Below the pieces are notes generated by a model. That model had not been told where the DNA came from. It did no database searches and saw only the letters and a program-made list of their open reading frames with translations. From assembly GCF_019091135.1 (NCBI RefSeq), contig NZ_JAGXJW010000010.1, forward strand, positions 1-64,000: 64,000 nt of DNA, given 5' to 3'. This DNA is from Cohnella sp. GbtcB17. GTDB taxonomy: Bacteria; Bacillota; Bacilli; Paenibacillales; Paenibacillaceae. A program made the position numbers and the translations under genes. This document shows, piece after piece, positions 60,550 to 64,000 of the stretch. Position 1 is the first letter of the stretch. Each line of letters opens with the position of its first letter.

Positions 60550-60567
60550 TATGGTACCATAGTAACA
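60550..60567 (-). promoter_or_regulatory. Extended -10 promoter and overlapping 12-bp palindrome of the HD-GYP gene
   Basis: TGTTACTAT (TGn plus TACTAT, 60559-60567) on the minus strand overlaps the perfect palindrome TATGGTACCATA (60550-60561). A CTGACC -35-like hexamer lies 18 bases upstream. A repressor at the palindrome would cover the -10 box. Start codon is ~50 bases downstream. Confidence 0.5.
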
Positions 60568-60665
60568 CAGTTGCCATCATTTGGTCAGCTATAAAATTGC
60601 AAAAATAGACAAAGTTGCCCTTGCGCGCCGCCGCACGCCCGGACAACCCTGTCTAAGGTACCGAA

Positions 60666-61406
60666 TTACTGTTGATCTTCGATCAGCGAAGCCGGATCGA
60701 CGGCCTGGCTGTTGCTCTTCACCGAGAAGTGAACGTGAATGCCTTCGTCCTTCTCCAGCTCGCTGACGCCTGCCGTGCCGAGCACGTCGCCTTGCTTGAC
60801 CGAATCTCCCGCTTTGACCTTCATCTCGGCCAGGCTTTGGTAGACGGTGACGAGACCGTTCGGATGCTTGATCTGAATCTCGTAACCGTTCTGCGGCGTC
60901 TGCTCCGCCACCGTCACTTCGCCGCTCATCGCCGCCTTGACGTCGAACGGCTTGCCGTCCTTGCTCGCAAGGTCGATCGCCGTATGCGGCATGAACTTGT
61001 TGCCGTCCTTAACCATGGCCGCCGCCTGTTCGTCCTCCGTGCCGTTCTCGTTGAAGAACGGCATTGCCACCGCCATCGCATCCCGGTTGGTTACCGGCCA
61101 TGCGAGCTTCTCGCCGCTTGCCGCGACGGGCAGCGCATCCGGCTCTTCTGCGGTTTGACCGCCCGCCCCGATATCCTGCTGGACGCCCGCGGAGCTCGCT
61201 TCGTCCTTCGGCTTGCCGCTCGTTCCCGAGCTGGCGTTCAGCCAGAGGATCGTTACGATGATTGCCGCTGCGGCCATGTACATGGCAGGAAATACCCACC
61301 GCTTGGCGAAAAACCTTTTCGTTGCCGAAGGCCTGGACGACGAGCTGACGACATTTCGCGTACTGCTTGGTTCGATCTTGCCGTTTGGTTTGTTTGAATC
61401 ATTCAT
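60666..61406 (-). CDS. spoIIQ: SpoIIQ, forespore M23 (LytM) family protein
   Basis: 246 aa from ATG 61406 (GAGGTGA five bases upstream). Cytoplasmic basic tail, one helix (about residues 33-55), then an outer LytM domain from ~110: MPHTAIDLAS holds His-x3-Asp near residue 141, and IHVHFSVKSNS holds His-x-His near 225. In the forespore it binds SpoIIIAH to form the channel across the intermembrane space. Unlike B. subtilis SpoIIQ the zinc residues look complete, so it may be an active peptidase. Between spoIID and the HD-GYP gene, co-directional with spoIID. Confidence 0.94.
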   Translation of the reverse strand: MNDSNKPNGKIEPSSTRNVVSSSSRPSATKRFFAKRWVFPAMYMAAAAIIVTILWLNASSGTSGKPKDEASSAGVQQDIGAGGQTAEEPDALPVAASGEKLAWPVTNRDAMAVAMPFFNENGTEDEQAAAMVKDGNKFMPHTAIDLASKDGKPFDVKAAMSGEVTVAEQTPQNGYEIQIKHPNGLVTVYQSLAEMKVKAGDSVKQGDVLGTAGVSELEKDEGIHVHFSVKSNSQAVDPASLIEDQQ

Positions 61407-61409
61407 TTT

Positions 61410-61443
61410 TATCACCTCAGTAACAGAGTGTTGCCAGGTGATA
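61410..61443 (-). promoter_or_regulatory. Perfect 8-bp inverted repeat that can hide the spoIIQ ribosome site
   Basis: Minus-strand TATCACCT (61436-61443) and AGGTGATA (61410-61417), the latter being the spoIIQ Shine-Dalgarno, flank an 18-base loop. Folding would block ribosome binding three bases before the ATG. Confidence 0.5.
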
Positions 61444-61570
61444 GTTTTTTAAACATGCCTTTTGCAAGATTAATGGATTTATAGCTTAGCAGTCTCGGAG
61501 CGCGCAAATTCCCGCGATAGGCGCCAGGCGCGCCGGCCTTGCGGCTGCCGCTCGACCACCGTCCGCCAAC

Positions 61571-62974
61571 TCAGCTCTCTTCCCCTCGCCGGCCGACCGC
61601 AAGCGCGGACAATGTTTTCAATTGTATGCCCGTATAATAGTGGAGCACGATATCGGCCGCGGTCGCGCCGGTCTTCGCCATGCCTTCCGCGCCCCACTGG
61701 CTCATGCCGACGCCGTGCCCGCTGCCGTAAGTCGTTATTTTCACTTTCCCCTTCTCGAACGTCCAGTCGAAGGCGGCCGACCGCAGCCCCAGCAATTTGC
61801 GAATCTCGGTGCCGGACAGCGTCTTGCCGCCGACGGTCACCGTGCTCACGCGTTTCCCGTCGGTACGGCCGTTAATAACGGCCGCAGGCCGCTTGCCAAG
61901 TCCCGTCAACGCCGCCAGCGACTTGACGCCAAGCTTGCGGTAAAATTCGCTTAGCTTCATCTCTACGGTTTCCTCGGCGCGCGGCGAGTCTTCACGATCC
62001 CACGGGCTGTTCACCGATACCAGATAAGGCAGATCGGCGTTAAATACATCCTTGGCGTTTTCCGTATACCCGTTGCTGCTGGCAAAATAGAGCGATTCGA
62101 TAGGCGCGTCGCCGTAGACCATGACGATGCCCCGCGTCCGCCGCACCGCCTCGTCCACGGCCGCCCATGCCTTCGGATCCGACTCCTTAAGCTCGTTCAT
62201 CTCGGTCTTGGACCGATAGACTTGATGCGTCACCGTATCCGTCACGTCCGCGCCGCGAACGGGGACGCCCGACCGGTCCTCGTTCCACAGGCGGCGAATC
62301 AAATAAGTGCGCGCCGCGATCGCCTGCGCCTCCAGCGCGGCCGGCGCGAAATCCGTGGGCATCTCCGCCGCCACGACGCCCTTCACGTACGTCTCCAATC
62401 CGGCGCGTTCGATGCGCTTGTCCCCAGTCAGATAGATTCGAACGACGAGGGAGCTGTCTTTTGGCTCCGCCTGAAGTCCCCGCGCGGCGTCTGCCGCGGA
62501 CAGGGCGCCGGCCTTCCGGCCGGATGCGCTTGACGCCCCGCTCGTTTTGTCATTCGCTTTATCGTTTGCTTTATCTTTCGTCTGGTCGTCCGCTTGGTCG
62601 TCCGCCTTATCGTTCGTCCCGCCAGCCTTATCGCCGGCCTTTTGGCCGGTTCCCGTGCCTGTTTTGCCGGAAGCATCCACCTGTCCACCGCCGCGATCCG
62701 ACTCTCCTTTTACCGCTTTTGAGCCATCCGCCACAGCCGTCGTTCTTTCTTCGATGTACGACGCGGCACTTCTCTCGCTGGCATGCTTGTCCGCCCACGA
62801 CCAGCTCGCGACCAATACGCCCGCGCCGAAGGCCAGAACGAGCCACTGGCTAAGCGACGGCCTGCCTCTTCTTCCGTCGCGCTTGAATCCGGCGTATCGG
62901 CTGCTGCCTCCCCCTTTGCGACGCCTCTTATGTATCCCTTCGTTTTCGCCCGCTTGCCCCTTCCGTTTCCGCAT
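61571..62974 (-). CDS. spoIID: SpoIID, stage II sporulation lytic transglycosylase
   Basis: 467 aa, longer than the ~340 aa of B. subtilis. Basic N-terminus, one helix (about residues 40-58: LSQWLVLAFGAGVLVASWSW), then a ~90-residue disordered linker (about 75-165) with repeated KA-DDQ/NDK units such as KDKANDKANDK. The SpoIID/LytB domain starts near 165: LETYVKGVVAAEMP carries the catalytic Glu near 207, then QAIAARTYLIRR, FASSNGYTENA, and the Ca/Zn-binding C-terminal YGSGHGVGMSQWGAEGMA. With SpoIIP and SpoIIM it digests septal and forespore peptidoglycan for engulfment. ATG 62974, AGAGGAAG upstream. Confidence 0.95.
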   Translation of the reverse strand: MRKRKGQAGENEGIHKRRRKGGGSSRYAGFKRDGRRGRPSLSQWLVLAFGAGVLVASWSWADKHASERSAASYIEERTTAVADGSKAVKGESDRGGGQVDASGKTGTGTGQKAGDKAGGTNDKADDQADDQTKDKANDKANDKTSGASSASGRKAGALSAADAARGLQAEPKDSSLVVRIYLTGDKRIERAGLETYVKGVVAAEMPTDFAPAALEAQAIAARTYLIRRLWNEDRSGVPVRGADVTDTVTHQVYRSKTEMNELKESDPKAWAAVDEAVRRTRGIVMVYGDAPIESLYFASSNGYTENAKDVFNADLPYLVSVNSPWDREDSPRAEETVEMKLSEFYRKLGVKSLAALTGLGKRPAAVINGRTDGKRVSTVTVGGKTLSGTEIRKLLGLRSAAFDWTFEKGKVKITTYGSGHGVGMSQWGAEGMAKTGATAADIVLHYYTGIQLKTLSALAVGRRGEES

Positions 62975-63018
62975 GCCTCCAACTTCCTCTCTCCGTTGTC
63001 TTTTCCTCGCACGCTACT

Positions 63019-63026
63019 AATCTATG
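63019..63026 (-). promoter_or_regulatory. Sigma-E -10 element of spoIID
   Basis: CATAGATT on the minus strand fits seven of eight positions of the sigma-E -10 CATACAHT, about 45 bases before the spoIID ATG. The -35 region is poor, so the call rests on the -10 and on the known sigma-E control of spoIID. Confidence 0.4.
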
Positions 63027-63066
63027 AATGGCTGCGAGTCGCTAGAACAACATGAAGAGAGCGCGC

Positions 63067-63121
63067 AAAAAAGCCTTCGCGCCCAGGACCGGAGAAAAGG
63101 CTCGGTCCTGGGCGCGAAGGC
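63067..63121 (-). terminator. Strong terminator of murA
   Basis: Perfect 19-bp GC-rich stem (63073-63091 with 63103-63121), eleven-base loop, then six U. Begins 27 nt after the murA stop. Confidence 0.95.
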
Positions 63122-63148
63122 GCGGGATAATAAGTGCGGTTGAAGAAA

Positions 63149-64000
63149 TCAGGCCAGTGTCGGCTGAACGCGCAGCATGGCCACGCTGTCCGAGGCGATG
63201 CGCTCTTCGGACGCCGACTGAAGCGGCCGACGCGCCGCTGCCGGCACGGGAGCTTGAACTGCAGCCGCCGCTGCCGGCGCGGGAATCTCTTCCCCATCGC
63301 CGAGGCGGCTGATGTCCGCACCGAGCGCGGCCAATTTGCCGACGATGTCCATGTAGCCGCGATCGATGTGGTGGGTGCCCGTCACTTCGGTAACGCCTTC
63401 GGCTGCGAGGCCAGCGCAGATGAGCGCGGCTCCCGCACGAAGGTCCGTCGCGCATACCGGCGCACCCGACAACGGCTTGCCACCGGAGATGACTGCTGCG
63501 CGGCCTTCAATCTTAATGTCGGCCCCCATCTTCGCCATCTCTTCGACATGCATAAAGCGGTTCTCGAACACCGTCTCCGTCACGATGCTCGTGCCCGGAC
63601 TCGCCAGCAGCAGCGCCATGAACTGGGCCTGCATGTCGGTCGGGAAGCCCGGATACGGCAGTGTCTTGACGTCTACGGCCTTGAGCGGACGATTCGCGAA
63701 GACGCGAATGCCGCCGTCGTCCGCCTCGATGCCGACGCCCATTTCTTCCAGCTTGGCGACGACCGGACCCAGATGATCGCGAATCGCGCCTTCGATATAG
63801 ACGTCGCCGCCCGATATCGCGGCCGCGATCATGTAAGTGCCCGCCTCAACCCGATCCGGGATCACGGTATGGCGGACACCTTTAAGACGTTCTACGCCCT
63901 CGATGCGGATGATACCCGTACCCGCGCCGCGCACCTTCGCGCCCATGGCATTCAGGAAGTTCGCGAGATCGACGATCTCCGGCTCCTTGGCGGCGTTCTC
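63149..64000 (-). CDS. murA: UDP-N-acetylglucosamine 1-carboxyvinyltransferase, 5' part outside the window
   Basis: The last 283 codons of MurA; the frame is open through the right edge ([18 protein letters not shown] precedes the first Met at 63946). Motifs: [40 protein letters not shown] (part), [16 protein letters not shown], and the substrate-binding [19 protein letters not shown] near the end. The PEP-binding Cys loop is upstream of the window. After the normal end ([19 protein letters not shown]) there is a ~50-residue Ala/Pro-rich tail not seen in B. subtilis MurAA. Commits UDP-GlcNAc to peptidoglycan. Its place before spoIID matches murAA in Bacillus. Confidence 0.96.
   Translation of the reverse strand, partial: ENAAKEPEIVDLANFLNAMGAKVRGAGTGIIRIEGVERLKGVRHTVIPDRVEAGTYMIAAAISGGDVYIEGAIRDHLGPVVAKLEEMGVGIEADDGGIRVFANRPLKAVDVKTLPYPGFPTDMQAQFMALLLASPGTSIVTETVFENRFMHVEEMAKMGADIKIEGRAAVISGGKPLSGAPVCATDLRAGAALICAGLAAEGVTEVTGTHHIDRGYMDIVGKLAALGADISRLGDGEEIPAPAAAAAVQAPVPAAARRPLQSASEERIASDSVAMLRVQPTLA

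Noticed and set aside
1..64000. Mobile elements, tRNA or rRNA genes, CRISPR arrays
   Set aside because: No transposase or integrase motif, no IS-type terminal repeats, no cloverleaf or rRNA sequence was noticed on either strand.

Overview
The window looks like a chromosomal segment of an endospore-forming member of the Paenibacillaceae (Paenibacillus, Cohnella or a close relative). The evidence is sporulation genes (spoIID, spoIIQ, spoIIID, an alpha/beta SASP), several S-layer-homology (SLH) proteins with csaB, Gram-positive ribosome binding sites (AGGAGG class), frequent GTG and TTG starts, and the spoIID-spoIIQ-spoIIID-mbl-flhO-flhP-fabZ order known from Bacillus subtilis. Species cannot be fixed from the sequence alone. 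Every gene I could support, 46 conventional genes plus one tiny ORF, lies on the minus strand, so transcription runs from high to low coordinates.

Layout in transcription order. (A) 64.0-54.2 kb, GC-rich housekeeping and sporulation block: murA (5' end outside the window), spoIID, spoIIQ, a degenerate HD-GYP gene, spoIIID, mbl, flhO, flhP, a small EpuA-like membrane protein, pgsA and fabZ, with a 24-codon ORF coupled to fabZ. (B) 54.1-46.4 kb, secondary cell-wall polymer block: pgcA-type phosphosugar mutase, a DUF5693 membrane protein, csaB, tagA and tagO. (C) 46.2-36.9 kb, secreted surface proteins: a 1247-aa protein with C-terminal SLH domains, an 884-aa S-layer-like protein with N-terminal SLH domains, and a 713-aa secreted protein of unknown family. 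(D) 36.8-16.9 kb, a glycan assembly locus resembling S-layer glycosylation (slg) clusters: WsfP/WbaP-type initiator, Wzy_C/TPR ligase, GT2, a small secreted protein of unknown function, Wzm/Wzt ABC exporter, a 1642-aa methyltransferase/triple-glycosyltransferase fusion, a GtrB-like and GT-C pair, rmlACBD and a further GT2. The stretch from about 20.3 to 31.3 kb is clearly more AT-rich than its flanks. (E) 16.8-15.1 kb: a SASP gene and metK. (F) 15.0-0 kb, exopolysaccharide block: a 1455-aa SLH/Ig-like protein, CpsB phosphatase, a 738-aa SLH protein, CpsC/CpsD BY-kinase pair, PglF/PglE/PglC/PglD homologues that form a complete di-N-acetylbacillosamine route, a WbuB-like GT4, and the start of an FnlA/CapE-like dehydratase that runs off the window.

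Taken together this is a cell-surface superlocus. Three separate lipid-carrier initiators (PglC-type, WbaP/WsfP-type, TagO) imply three different glycans: a kinase-controlled exopolysaccharide, a rhamnose-containing polymer exported by an ABC transporter and probably ligated to surface protein, and a secondary polymer that CsaB would pyruvylate so SLH domains can bind. The SLH proteins would be the cargo anchored by that last polymer. No tRNA, rRNA, CRISPR array, insertion sequence or phage gene was seen.
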